From NCBI RefSeq assembly GCF_000177675.1, contig NZ_ADGX01000006.1, forward strand, positions 1 to 64,000: a stretch of DNA of 64,000 nt. Direction: 5' to 3'. This DNA is from Parafrankia sp. EUN1f. Lineage in GTDB: Bacteria; Actinomycetota; Actinomycetes; Frankiales; Frankiaceae. Each line of letters begins with the position of its first letter. Positions within the stretch are counted from its first letter, which is position 1. Position numbers and translations under genes: made by a program. Shown piece after piece: positions 25,724 to 34,710 of this stretch. The notes under the pieces are model-generated. The model was not told where the DNA came from, ran no database searches, and saw only the letters and a list, made by a program, of their open reading frames with translations.

Positions 25724-27939
25724 CGTCAGAGGCAGACGACACGGCTGACACGGAGGGCATGTCCCCCGATCCACGCCCCTCCCCGCCTCCGGGTGGCGCC
25801 GCCGGCACCTCGGGCACCCCCGGCGACCCGGTGGCCCCGGGCAGCGGGGGCACCGCGGGAAGCTGGTTCCGCCCGCCACCGAGCCAGTCCGACCCGCTGC
25901 GGACCAGCCTGCTCCCGTCGGTGTCACCGCCATCGCCTCCTACGGGGCCGCCGCCTCCCACAGGGCCACGGCCTCCCACGGGGCCGCCCTCTGCTTCGCT
26001 CCCACCGGCGGGGCCACCGTCCGGCCCGCTCCCCGTGCGCTCGTCGGCCCCCCGGCCGCCCGCGGCCACGCCGCCGGCCTCGTCACCCCCCGAGATGTCG
26101 GTCTTCACGCCGCGCTCGGCCCGGCGCGCCGCCGAGAACGCCCCGGCGCAGCCCTCCTCACCAGGTGGGCCCGTAACGGCTCCGCTTCCGCTTCCCGGCT
26201 ACCCGGTCACCCCCGGCACCTCGGCGACCTTCGAACCACCCCGCGACCCCCGTGAGTTCCGCGACGCGCGGGACCGCACGCACGACCGCCCGGACCGCAG
26301 GCATCCGGACCTCAGCCACCCGGACCCCAGCCCTCCGGGCCTCGACCGCCCGGGCCTCGACCGCCCGGGCCTCGACCGCCCGGGCTTCGATCGTCCCGAC
26401 CTCGATCAGGCGGATCCTGGCCGTGCACCCTTCGACAGCGCACCCTTCGACCGTGCACCCCTGGACCGGGCACCCCTGGACCGGGCGGAAGCCGCACCCG
26501 ACGCCCTGCGGCCGCCGGCGGAGACGTCCAGCTCGCCCGGGACGTCCAGCCCGCCCGGGACGTCCAGCTCGACGGAGACGTCGAGCGTGGTGCACGGCAG
26601 CCTCGCGGAGCTGGCCGCGGACGCCTACGGCGGTGGCGACCACGCCGCCGAGCCGGGTGAGATCGCGGAGAAGACCCTCGCGCCGCTGCTCCTGCACTCG
26701 CTGACCGACCTGCGCGAGATCTGGATCCCGCTGCTGGAGGCGGCCGGCGCGCGCAGCGTCGCCGAGATCGGCTCGGAGAGCGGCGCGACGACGTCGCTGC
26801 TCGTCGGCCTGCTGCGCCGGGGTGGCGGCGGGCGCCTGGTGGTCATCGACCCCGAGCCGGGGGTCACCCCGACGTCCGGCGGAGGGCTGGACGTAGAGGT
26901 GATCCGCGGCTTCAGCCCCGAGGCGCTCGACGGCCACGCACCGACCGACGCCTACCTCATCGACGGAGACCACAACTACGCCACGGTCCGCGGCGAGCTC
27001 GCGGCGATCGCGGCCGCCGTGCGCGACTTCGACCGGGCCTACTTCCCGCTGGTGATCCTGCACGACGTCGGCTGGCCCGCCGGTCGCCGCGACCAGTACT
27101 ACGCCCCGGACCGGATCCCCGAGGACCAGCGCCAGCCGAACTCCTGGGACGTCGGCGTGGAGATCGACAAGTCCGACGCGATCCCCGGCCGCGGCTTCCG
27201 CGGGGCGGGCGCCTTCGCCTGGGCGCTGACCGAAGGCGGCCCCCGCAACGGTGTGCGTACCGCCGTCGAGGACTTCGCGATGGACCATCCCGACCTGCGG
27301 TTCATCACGGTGGCGCCGATCTTCGGCCTCGGGGTGCTCCTCGACCGGCGCGCGCCCTGGGCCCGCCGTATCGCCGACCTGCTCGCACCGTGGGTGGCCA
27401 ACAGCCTGCTGGCCCGGATGGAACGCAACCGCATCGACCTGTACCTGCGGGTCCTCGCGATGCAGGACGACGCGGCCGCCGCCGCCCGGATCCGGCAGCG
27501 GGAATGGTCCCGCATCGACGCCGAGCGCAGCGAGCTCGCCGCCCGGGACCTGCATCGCCTGAGCCGCATCAGCGAGCTGGAGCAGGAGCTCGCCGTGGCC
27601 CGCAGGGAGCAGCAGCAGCGGCCGCCGTGGGGCCCCGGAGCACCGGACGAGCCGAGGCTTCTCACCGCCGCCCGCATCGCCGGCGCAGCCCTGCGGGCCC
27701 GTCTCGGCGGTGAGGCGGGTGTCCGCGACTCCGGCGACTCCGGCGACTCCGGCGACTCCGGCGACTCCGGTGACGGGGCCGGCTCGACGGCTATCCCGTC
27801 GCGGGGCGCTCAGGCCCTGGCCGCGGGCACCCGCACCGGCAGCGCCGCGGTCGTCCGCCTGGGCTCAGGCCTCGCCCGGCTGGTGGAGAACAGATCCACC
27901 GGTGGCACCCCGAACTCCTCCCGTCACAGCAGGCACTGA
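25720..27939 (+). CDS. Class I SAM-dependent methyltransferase with long disordered head
   Basis: A 739-residue protein. Residues 1 to about 290 are Pro/Ser/Asp-rich and repetitive (four PGLDR-type units, then APLDR and TSSSPG units). The methyltransferase core begins near LREIWIPLLEAAGARSVAEI, with motif I EIGSESGATTSLLVGLL and VVIDPEP after strand two. DAYLIDGDHNYATVRGEL and LVILHDVGW resemble the cephalosporin hydroxylase/Methyltransf_24 group often seen with glycan clusters. A coiled coil (about 590-635) and an Asp-Ser-Gly repeat tail follow. The coiled coil suggests an oligomer or a length-measuring role as in WbdD-type chain terminators, but that is inference. Confidence 0.78.
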   Translation: MTSEADDTADTEGMSPDPRPSPPPGGAAGTSGTPGDPVAPGSGGTAGSWFRPPPSQSDPLRTSLLPSVSPPSPPTGPPPPTGPRPPTGPPSASLPPAGPPSGPLPVRSSAPRPPAATPPASSPPEMSVFTPRSARRAAENAPAQPSSPGGPVTAPLPLPGYPVTPGTSATFEPPRDPREFRDARDRTHDRPDRRHPDLSHPDPSPPGLDRPGLDRPGLDRPGFDRPDLDQADPGRAPFDSAPFDRAPLDRAPLDRAEAAPDALRPPAETSSSPGTSSPPGTSSSTETSSVVHGSLAELAADAYGGGDHAAEPGEIAEKTLAPLLLHSLTDLREIWIPLLEAAGARSVAEIGSESGATTSLLVGLLRRGGGGRLVVIDPEPGVTPTSGGGLDVEVIRGFSPEALDGHAPTDAYLIDGDHNYATVRGELAAIAAAVRDFDRAYFPLVILHDVGWPAGRRDQYYAPDRIPEDQRQPNSWDVGVEIDKSDAIPGRGFRGAGAFAWALTEGGPRNGVRTAVEDFAMDHPDLRFITVAPIFGLGVLLDRRAPWARRIADLLAPWVANSLLARMERNRIDLYLRVLAMQDDAAAAARIRQREWSRIDAERSELAARDLHRLSRISELEQELAVARREQQQRPPWGPGAPDEPRLLTAARIAGAALRARLGGEAGVRDSGDSGDSGDSGDSGDGAGSTAIPSRGAQALAAGTRTGSAAVVRLGSGLARLVENRSTGGTPNSSRHSRH
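26337..26396 (+). repeat. Four in-frame copies of a 15-bp repeat
   Basis: Units of GGGCCTCGACCGCCC encode PGLDR pentapeptides in the disordered head of the methyltransferase. The last unit is diverged. Confidence 0.8.
27727..27771 (+). repeat. Five in-frame copies of GACTCCGGC
   Basis: A 9-bp tandem repeat encodes Asp-Ser-Gly units near the C terminus of the methyltransferase. Confidence 0.85.
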
Positions 27940-27982
27940 CCGCGCGGGCCTGCCGGGCGTCGGGCTGCCGCTGCTGCCGCGC

Positions 27983-28030
27983 AAGATTTGAGGGTTTTGG
28001 TTGCTACAACGACCAAAGCCCTCAGATCTT
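27983..28030. repeat. Intergenic palindrome, 21-bp stem with three wobble pairs
   Basis: The left arm (27983-28003) pairs with the right arm (28010-28030) at every position. Three of the 21 pairs are G-T, so the RNA would still be fully paired. The loop is CTACAA. It lies after the methyltransferase stop and before the Mth938-like gene. GCTGCTGCCGCGC directly precedes it, mirroring the GCTCGGCAGCAG that follows the palindromes at 37954 and 38037. Confidence 0.8.
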
Positions 28031-28098
28031 CCGATCGTCGCCACGTGATCCAATGATCTTCGCTGGAAAGAGATGCCGATCCGGTTCTGAGGAGTCCG

Positions 28099-28464
28099 AT
28101 GGCCCGCTCGCCACACGTTGTCCACATCTCATGGGGCCGCACCGACGTGGAAGGGCTCGGGTCAGGCAAGGACTTCATCCTGTACCCAGGCGGAGGCCGG
28201 GAGTGGGACTGGTCCGAGAACGGTACCCGCCATGAGCCGGGAATCCAGCCGGCCGATGTACAGGAGATCCTCGACGTGGGCGTGACCGCGGTCGTGCTCA
28301 GCCGCGGGATGGAGCTTCGCCTGCGGACGATGCCGGAGACGCTCGAGTTGCTGCGCGATCACAACGTCGAGGTTCACGTCGAGGAGACGAAAGCCGCGGT
28401 GCTCCTCTACAACCGGCTGGCAGAGACCGCTGCCGTTGGTGCGCTTCTCCATTCGACCTGTTGA
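28099..28464 (+). CDS. Mth938-like domain protein
   Basis: A 121-residue single-domain protein of the Mth938/NDUFAF3 fold. The actinobacterial form is easily recognised from HVVHISWGR, GKDFILYPGGGREWDW, GTRHEPGIQPADV and VVLSRGMELRL. It ends in HSTC. No active site is known for the family; the archaeal member is structurally characterised and the eukaryotic relative assists complex I assembly. ATG 28099 has GAGGAG seven bases upstream. It stands alone after a palindromic element. Confidence 0.88.
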   Translation: MARSPHVVHISWGRTDVEGLGSGKDFILYPGGGREWDWSENGTRHEPGIQPADVQEILDVGVTAVVLSRGMELRLRTMPETLELLRDHNVEVHVEETKAAVLLYNRLAETAAVGALLHSTC

Positions 28465-28663
28465 GCCCGGGCTCGCGCGCGTCAAATGACGAGCGGGTCG
28501 ACGTCGTAGCGCTGGATGTCGGCGCCGCGGGTGGCGAGGGTCGGATCTGCTCTGAACGGGCACGCCCAACGGGCTGGACGTCCCGGGCGGCGCGGTGAAG
28601 GTCTGTGGGTTGAGGTGACAGGGTGCCCGCGATCACACCGCTCGTCTGAGGAACCCTTCCAGC

Positions 28664-28873
28664 ATGCGATGGAGCAGCGAGAACGACTACGCGATCGACG
28701 AGACGATCATCACCGTTGATGACGGCCGTAACGCCCGCGTGCTCAGGGTCAGCCGCCACGGGCTCGTCGTCGGTGACTTCGCGTCCTGGGGTGATCTGCT
28801 GGCAGACGTCGACCTCGGCCTCGCCATTCAGGAGGATCCGCACGCACCCTGTGTCCCCGGCGCGCCTCGGTAG
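28664..28873 (+). CDS. Small unknown protein
   Basis: A 69-residue acidic protein, unrecognised. The ATG at 28664 has GAGGAA ten bases upstream, and codon third positions are strongly G/C as in neighbouring genes. Its sequence (TIITVDDGRNARVLRVSRHG, then LLADVDLGLAIQED) looks like a compact beta-rich domain. It is too short to assign and could be a remnant of a larger gene. Confidence 0.5.
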   Translation: MRWSSENDYAIDETIITVDDGRNARVLRVSRHGLVVGDFASWGDLLADVDLGLAIQEDPHAPCVPGAPR

Positions 28874-28918
28874 GCGGCGCCTGGCGTCGGCCCGGGCAGC
28901 CGGTTCGTGCCTTGTCTC

Positions 28919-28943
28919 GCCGGGCCGGTAACGCTGGCCCGGC
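28919..28943. terminator. Hairpin between convergent genes
   Basis: GCCGGGCC and GGCCCGGC form a perfect 8-bp stem with a 9-base loop. It lies between the small gene ending at 28873 and the kinase gene ending at 29036. Confidence 0.5.
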
Positions 28944-29035
28944 GAACGGCCCGGGAGCCGCGTAGGGCGCTCGGCAGCGAAAACTGATGTCGGCCTGGCG
29001 GTGGTCGGCTCCTGGCCGTTCAGGCGCTGGGTGCT

Positions 29036-31711
29036 TCAGCAGACGGGCTGGTAGGGGACGTCGGCGATGTCGCGTTGCCAGTCGGCCTGGGTGATCTGGT
29101 TCGCCGGGTCGGCGCAGGCGCGGGCGACGAGGCCGGCGTCGTCGATGCGGGAGATACGGGTCGTGTAGTCGTCGCTGATGGTGACCAGTGATTCACCATT
29201 CGGCATGAACTCGACGCCCTGCACCCAGTCGCCGTGGCCGGAGATCACCCCGGCTGCGGTCACCTTGCCCGGGGCGCTCAGGTCCCACAGGTGGGCGGTG
29301 GTGTCCCAGCCGGCGGTGGCCAGGGTGTGGCCGTCGGGGCTGTAGGCGAGGTCGAAGACCCACTTCTCGTCGGCCTCGATCGACGCGGTCGCCCTGGGCC
29401 GGGCGGGATCCGTGACGTCCCACAGCTTCACCAGGCCGTCGTAGGCGCCGGTGGCCAGTTGCTTCCCGTCCGGGCTGAACGCCACCGCCCAGACGTAGTC
29501 CGTGTGGGCGGTGATGGCGGCCAGCGGGCGAGGCGAGCTCGGGTCGCTGATGTCCCAGAGTCGGGCGGTGTGGTCGGCGCTGGCGGTGGCCAGCACCTTT
29601 CCGTTCGGGCTGAAGGAGACCTCGTTGACCCAGCTGGTGTGCCGGTTCAGCACGGCGAGCTGGTGCGGGGACTCCGGATTCCTGATGTCCCACAACCGGG
29701 CGGTGTTGTCGTAGCCCGAGGTGGCGAGGATCTGCCCGTTCGGGGAGAAGGCGGCGTCGAGGACGTAGCCGTCGTGGCCCAGCAGCACGGCGAGCTGCCT
29801 GGGCTGGCTCAGGTCGCGGATGTCCCACAGCCGCACGGTGCGGTCGTAGCTGACGGTCGCGAGCAGCTTTCCGTCCGGGCTGAACGCGGCGTCGAGCACC
29901 CAGGCCGAGTGGGCGGTGAGGGTGGCCAGCTCATGGGGGTGCGAACGGTCGGTGACATCCCACAGCCGGACCAGGTTGTCAGCGCCGCCGGTGGCGACGG
30001 TGCGCCCGCTCGGGCTGACGCCCAGGCCGAGCACCGACTCGGTGTGCCCTGTCAGCACCGTCGCCGTGGCAGGGGAGAAGGACGTCCGCAGGCTGGCCCT
30101 GGCCTCGGGTACCGGGCTGATCCGGAACGCGGCCAGGCTGAGGCGTGCCGCGCGCCCGGAGTCGGAGTCGCGGATCGACTCGGCCATCGCGGCGACCCGG
30201 CGGGCCACGTTGTCGCGCGTCGCCCTCTCGTCGCGGCCGCCGCCGGTGAAGGCCAGCGGGATGAGCGCGGCGATCAGGAGCAGCGCGAGCAGGGGCACGC
30301 CGAAGAGCACGATCCGGCGGCGGGTGGTGGCGGCGAGCAGACGGGTGACCCGGGAGCCTTCGGTCCCGGCCGCTGAACCACCCCCAGTGCCCCCAGTGCC
30401 CCCAGCGGCCTCGGCGCCGGCGGCGTCACCGGTGCCGGCCGGTCCGGCAGGTGGCCGGCCGCCGGTGCCGCCGCCACTGAGGCTGTCGGTGCCGGTGCGG
30501 CTGCCTCCGGTGCCCCCAGCCCCCCCGGTGCCCCCAGCCCCCCCGGTGCCCCCAGCGCCGCCGGTGCCGGTGTGGCCTCCGGCGTCGGGGGCACCGGTGA
30601 TCGCTGGCGGGCGGGGACCGGTGGCGACGTCGTGCTCGGGTGCGGGCTGTGCCGGCACGCCCGTGACCACGCACGACGCCGAGGCCCCCACGATGCCGCT
30701 GGTCAGGTCCGGGAGTGGCAGGTTGCCCGGCTGGCCGACCGGTGCCACCGGTGGAGGAGGGTCGGCGATGGGCGCGTTGGTGGTCTGGATCGCCGCCGAG
30801 ACGTCGGGGTCGGGGTGGGTCGCCGGGCCCATCCCGACCAGCCGCAGGAACAGCTCCTGGGCGGTCGGGCGCTCGGCCGGGTTCTTGCGCATCGCCTGCT
30901 CGACGATGGGCCGCAGCGCGGGATCGAGGCCGTCCAGCAGCGGTTCGCGGTGGACCACCCGGTAGAGCTGCACCGGGGTGGGCCCGTCGCCGAACGGGTA
31001 CGAGCCGGTGCCGGCGTAGGTGACCAGACCGCCCCAGGCGAAGATGTCGGCCGCCGATGTCACCGGCTCGCCGTTGGCCTGCTCGGGGGCCATGAACGCC
31101 GGGGTGCCGATGCGCTGGACCTCCTGGCTGACCATGGTCTGGGCGTCCAGGGCGCGGGCGATGCCGAAGTCGATCACTCGCGGGCCGAGGGTGGACAGCA
31201 GCACGTTGGACGGCTTGAGGTCCCGGTGGACCATGCCGGCGCCGTGGATCGCGGTCAGTGCGGCGGCCACGCTGACCGCCACCCGTTCCAGGTCGGCCGA
31301 GCGCAGCGGGCCTTCGACGGCGACGGCCTGGGCCAGCGTCAGCCCGTCGACGTATTCGGTCACCAGGTACGGCTGCCCGTCGGGCGGGTCGACGACGTCG
31401 AGGACCTCGGCGGTGCAGAAGCGCGCGACCCGGCGGGCCAGGTCGGCCTCGCGCTGGAACCGGGCCCGGAACTCGGGCAGCCGGGCCAGATCGGCCCGGA
31501 CCACCTTGACGGCGACCATCCGCCCGCCGGGGTCACGGCCGAGGTAGACCGTGCCCATTCCGCCCTCGCCGAGCCGGCCCACCAGCACGTAGCGGCCGAG
31601 CCGGGCCGGATCGTCCGGGCCCAGCGGGGACGCCAGCCGCGAGGCGGCGGCCACCGAGGGGCCGGTCGAATCCGCGGGCGGTGTGGTTTCCCAGCCCCGC
31701 TTTCGGCGCAC
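29036..31711 (-). CDS. Ser/Thr protein kinase with a seven-blade WD40 propeller
   Basis: An 891-residue membrane protein. The cytoplasmic PknB-like kinase domain (about 39-290) has GRLGEGGMGTVYLGRD, Lys69, HRDLKPSN, DFGIA and MAPE. A Gly/Thr/Ala-rich linker (about 375-450) holds tandem GGAGGT repeats. One membrane segment (IVLFGVPLLALLLIAALIPL, near 478-500) precedes seven WD40 units of about 45 residues, each with GH or AH, FSPDG or SPNG and LWD. Seven blades make a closed propeller, which would lie outside the cell. The last unit lacks the LWD end. GTG 31711 follows GGGGGGAG. The propeller likely senses or scaffolds an extracellular ligand or protein. Confidence 0.93.
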   Translation of the reverse strand: MRRKRGWETTPPADSTGPSVAAASRLASPLGPDDPARLGRYVLVGRLGEGGMGTVYLGRDPGGRMVAVKVVRADLARLPEFRARFQREADLARRVARFCTAEVLDVVDPPDGQPYLVTEYVDGLTLAQAVAVEGPLRSADLERVAVSVAAALTAIHGAGMVHRDLKPSNVLLSTLGPRVIDFGIARALDAQTMVSQEVQRIGTPAFMAPEQANGEPVTSAADIFAWGGLVTYAGTGSYPFGDGPTPVQLYRVVHREPLLDGLDPALRPIVEQAMRKNPAERPTAQELFLRLVGMGPATHPDPDVSAAIQTTNAPIADPPPPVAPVGQPGNLPLPDLTSGIVGASASCVVTGVPAQPAPEHDVATGPRPPAITGAPDAGGHTGTGGAGGTGGAGGTGGAGGTGGSRTGTDSLSGGGTGGRPPAGPAGTGDAAGAEAAGGTGGTGGGSAAGTEGSRVTRLLAATTRRRIVLFGVPLLALLLIAALIPLAFTGGGRDERATRDNVARRVAAMAESIRDSDSGRAARLSLAAFRISPVPEARASLRTSFSPATATVLTGHTESVLGLGVSPSGRTVATGGADNLVRLWDVTDRSHPHELATLTAHSAWVLDAAFSPDGKLLATVSYDRTVRLWDIRDLSQPRQLAVLLGHDGYVLDAAFSPNGQILATSGYDNTARLWDIRNPESPHQLAVLNRHTSWVNEVSFSPNGKVLATASADHTARLWDISDPSSPRPLAAITAHTDYVWAVAFSPDGKQLATGAYDGLVKLWDVTDPARPRATASIEADEKWVFDLAYSPDGHTLATAGWDTTAHLWDLSAPGKVTAAGVISGHGDWVQGVEFMPNGESLVTISDDYTTRISRIDDAGLVARACADPANQITQADWQRDIADVPYQPVC
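30508..30561 (-). repeat. Three copies of an 18-bp in-frame repeat
   Basis: Units of CCGGTGCCCCCAGCCCCC (as written on the + strand; the last one slightly diverged) encode Gly/Ala/Thr repeats in the kinase linker. Confidence 0.75.
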
Positions 31712-31773
31712 GGCTCCCCCCGAACCGAGATGACGGACACCGGAACCTTACGTGAGTGGTCCGCGGCCTGCTT

Positions 31774-33891
31774 TCAGTGTGACGGCACGGGGCTGGCCAT
31801 GCTTGACGGCCTACCTTTTGCCGCGGAGGGTCCCGACTCGGCCGGCGCGGATTCGCCCGGGGGCGGCTCGGAAAGCCCCTGCTCATCGGGCTTGGACCCG
31901 GCGGAACCGGCTGGCGGGGATTTCCGCGCCGCCGGGCGGATGGGGATGGTGTCCCTGGATTCCGGTTCCGTCGGGAGTGGTTCGAACCCTCCGGCCTGGC
32001 CGGGCGGCCCGGCCGGCCAGGCCGCTGTCGTCGCTGTGGTCGGCTGGGGCGTCCCGGCGGGGTTCCGGCCGCCACCGAGGCCCGGTGCGGCTGGATGATC
32101 CGGCCCGGCGCCACCCGGCGGCGTGTCACCGCGCACGGCCGTCCACACACAGCTGACGAGAACGAGAACGGCCAGCGCGACACCGACCCACACAATGGTG
32201 ATCACCGTCGAGGGCGACCAGGGTGACCAGGCCGCCAGTGCGTCCCAGGAATCGGCGAGATCGCCGCCGGCCGGCTCCCAGAAGTGCACCAGAACGGTCT
32301 TGATGGACCACCACTGGGCTGCCGCGGCGGCCCCGAAGAACAGGACGGGAAAGACGCGGGCGACCTGCCGGCCGAACGCGGGGGCTCCCATGCCGACGCC
32401 GACCGCGAGAGCGGTCAGCCCGCCGTACATATACCGCCCCGAAATCCCGCTCAGGTGGCCGTGCTCGCTGAAGCCCGTCGCGGACTGAAAAGTCATCAGC
32501 CCGAAAAGGCCGAGCGTGGGCCAGAGCAGGAACAGCAGGTCCACCCGGGTCCGGCCGTCGCGGGCCCGGATGATGCCCAGCGCGAACAGGGCGATCACGA
32601 TGGCGCTCGCCGTCCGGACGAACACCGTCGGCAGGGTCACCTCGAACCAGCCGAACGCTCCCCACCAGCGCGTGACCGCGCCGTTGAACAGGACGTCCAG
32701 GTAGGCGTCCCAGTCATCGCCCAGGTAGTCGCCGAGCGGGAAGTTCGGCGTCTCCGGCTGGAACGTGTGATAGCGGACGAGGTTGACGACCCACCACCAG
32801 CCGCCGAAGGCCACCATGAGCCCACCGCCGAGCAGAATCTGCCGCCACGGAGCCCTGGTGGCGCCGGTCGGCACGGTACGCAGCCCGGTGTCGGCGAGCA
32901 GGAACGGCGCGTCCCGGTCCGGATCCAGCGTGCCCCGGCCCCGGACCCGGCCCCGCTCGGCCTGGCCGGTGCGGCTGAGGTTGCTGGCGCGACTGGCACG
33001 ACTGGTGCGGTTGTGGCGGTCGTCCCGCCGGGCTCGCAGCCAGGCGACGAGGTAGGCGAGCGCCGCCATCGGGACGAGCACAATGGCGAGCGACTTCGTC
33101 AGCAGGGCGAGCCCGATGAACCCGCCGGCCCAGGCCGCGGTGCGCAGCGAGGTGTCTCCGCGCAGGATGTAGATGATCGTCAGGGTGGCCAGCCCGGTGG
33201 TCAGCGCCAGCAGGTTGTCGTTGTTCACGCTCGACCCGATGTGGCTGAGCTCGGGCACCGCCAGCGGGACGAGGGCCGCGCAGGTCGCCGCGATGCGGTT
33301 GCCACCGGAGAGCCGGTGCGCGCCCGCCCAGGCCAGGACCGGCAGCCACATCACCATCAGCGCGCTCATCAGGCGCAGCGCACCGATGGTCACGTCCCAG
33401 CGCAGGCCGTCGCCGTCCCCGCCGCCGGGCAGCGCCCACAGCACCGCGGCGCCGACCCAGTAGTAGAGCGGCGGGTGCTGGACGAGTTGCTGAATGTCCC
33501 CGGGAGGCTGCGGATCACCGTCCGCCTGCCGCGTCTGGCCCAGCTCGTCCCAGTCGGGACGGTCGGCGCGCGGTGTGGCGTCGTCCGTGACGATCGGCGC
33601 GTGGTCGAGCTCGTAGGGCACCGCTTCGGAGCCGTAGGGGGACGCCGCGATCGCTCCGACGCCGTCCGGCTTCACGAACGCGTGCCCGGGATGAGGCCAG
33701 CCGTCGCCCTGGACCAGCCGCAGCACGGCGTCCACGTGGTTCGGCTCGTCGGGCGCGTGGTACTGCGGGACGAGCACCGACCAGCAGGCGAGCAGCGCCC
33801 CGAACAGGGCGGTGATCAGCCAGATCGGCAGCGGAACCGAACGCAGCAGGACCAGTGGCCGGAACCGGATGCCACCCGGGTATTCGGACAT
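31774..33891 (-). CDS. GT-C type integral membrane glycosyltransferase (DUF2142-like)
   Basis: A 705-residue protein with about 12 membrane segments. The first outer loop carries YHAPDEPNHVDAVL (DE at 48-49, His52) and a long loop ends QHPPLYYWVGAAV. Both are shared with the genes at 6611 and 14086. NNDNLLALTTG after the fourth segment matches FNNDGILVLATG in the 6611 protein, so these two are the closest pair. The last 120 residues are disordered. ATG 33891 lies three bases after the acyltransferase stop, so the two genes form a unit. It probably adds sugars or modifies glycan outside the membrane. Confidence 0.8.
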   Translation of the reverse strand: MSEYPGGIRFRPLVLLRSVPLPIWLITALFGALLACWSVLVPQYHAPDEPNHVDAVLRLVQGDGWPHPGHAFVKPDGVGAIAASPYGSEAVPYELDHAPIVTDDATPRADRPDWDELGQTRQADGDPQPPGDIQQLVQHPPLYYWVGAAVLWALPGGGDGDGLRWDVTIGALRLMSALMVMWLPVLAWAGAHRLSGGNRIAATCAALVPLAVPELSHIGSSVNNDNLLALTTGLATLTIIYILRGDTSLRTAAWAGGFIGLALLTKSLAIVLVPMAALAYLVAWLRARRDDRHNRTSRASRASNLSRTGQAERGRVRGRGTLDPDRDAPFLLADTGLRTVPTGATRAPWRQILLGGGLMVAFGGWWWVVNLVRYHTFQPETPNFPLGDYLGDDWDAYLDVLFNGAVTRWWGAFGWFEVTLPTVFVRTASAIVIALFALGIIRARDGRTRVDLLFLLWPTLGLFGLMTFQSATGFSEHGHLSGISGRYMYGGLTALAVGVGMGAPAFGRQVARVFPVLFFGAAAAAQWWSIKTVLVHFWEPAGGDLADSWDALAAWSPWSPSTVITIVWVGVALAVLVLVSCVWTAVRGDTPPGGAGPDHPAAPGLGGGRNPAGTPQPTTATTAAWPAGPPGQAGGFEPLPTEPESRDTIPIRPAARKSPPAGSAGSKPDEQGLSEPPPGESAPAESGPSAAKGRPSSMASPVPSH

Positions 33892-33894
33892 CGC

Positions 33895-34569
33895 TCAGCG
33901 CCAGTAGTCGATATGCCCGACGACCTTCGCCGGTGAGCCCGCGACGACGGCCTTCGCGGGGACGTCCTTGGTCACCACGGAGCCTGCGGCCACGACGGCG
34001 CTCTCGCCGACCGTCACGCCTTTGAGGACGATCGCGCCGGCACCGATCCAGGCCCGGTCCTCCAGCACGATCGGCCCACTCATCGGCTGTTCGACACCGT
34101 CGACGACCATCGGATGGAAATCGTTGTCGAGAAGCTGGGTGTCCCATGACACGTTGCAGTACGCGCCGATCGACACCCGTTCCCGTACCAGGATCTTCGC
34201 GAAACCGTTGATATTCGCGAAGGGGCCGAGTTCAAGCACGCCCGAGTCGACCACGACGCGAATCCCGCGCTGCAGCGAGACGACGCCCTCGCAGCGGATC
34301 CGGCCCTCGGGATGGACGCGGACCACCGACACGTCGTGCCGCGTCGTCAGGCCGAACGGAGCGAGCCCGATCCGCAGCGCAGCGCCGTCGGCGAACTCGA
34401 TCCGCTCGTGCCCTTCGATCACCGTCGGTGAACCGATCCAGATCGGCTGCTTGTGGGCGAGCGGATACCGCAGTCCGGCCACGAACGAGCGTGCCGAGGT
34501 CTCCCGGGCGGCCCGCAGAGCCCGCACATGGCGCACATACTCGCGTAGATCACCTCTGAACGTCCCCAC
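33895..34569 (-). CDS. Hexapeptide-repeat acyltransferase
   Basis: A protein of about 224 residues with left-handed beta-helix repeats in its second half: [22 protein letters not shown], then [15 protein letters not shown]-like and [32 protein letters not shown] turns. The DNDFHP motif is the usual acceptor-site region of the CatB/WbbJ O-acetyltransferases. I use GTG 34569, because TACTGT lies seven bases upstream and suggests a leaderless message; TTG 34623 would add 18 residues. Together with the downstream GT-C gene it could acetylate a surface glycan. Confidence 0.82.
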   Translation of the reverse strand: MGTFRGDLREYVRHVRALRAARETSARSFVAGLRYPLAHKQPIWIGSPTVIEGHERIEFADGAALRIGLAPFGLTTRHDVSVVRVHPEGRIRCEGVVSLQRGIRVVVDSGVLELGPFANINGFAKILVRERVSIGAYCNVSWDTQLLDNDFHPMVVDGVEQPMSGPIVLEDRAWIGAGAIVLKGVTVGESAVVAAGSVVTKDVPAKAVVAGSPAKVVGHIDYWR

Positions 34570-34576
34570 GCTGGTA

Positions 34577-34582
34577 ACAGTA
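34577..34582 (-). promoter_or_regulatory. Candidate -10 box for the acyltransferase gene
   Basis: TACTGT on the reverse strand lies seven bases before GTG 34569. It decides the start I chose. Confidence 0.35.
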
Positions 34583-34710
34583 GGCGCAGCATCGGGCCGA
34601 CCGGAGTTCGGCCCCCACAGCAAGCCGTGTCACCCTGGTGGGCGGACTGCCCGCGAGCTGCCTGGGGAAGGAACGCGGGCGCGCGACCACGACCCGGGAG
34701 TCACAGCGAC

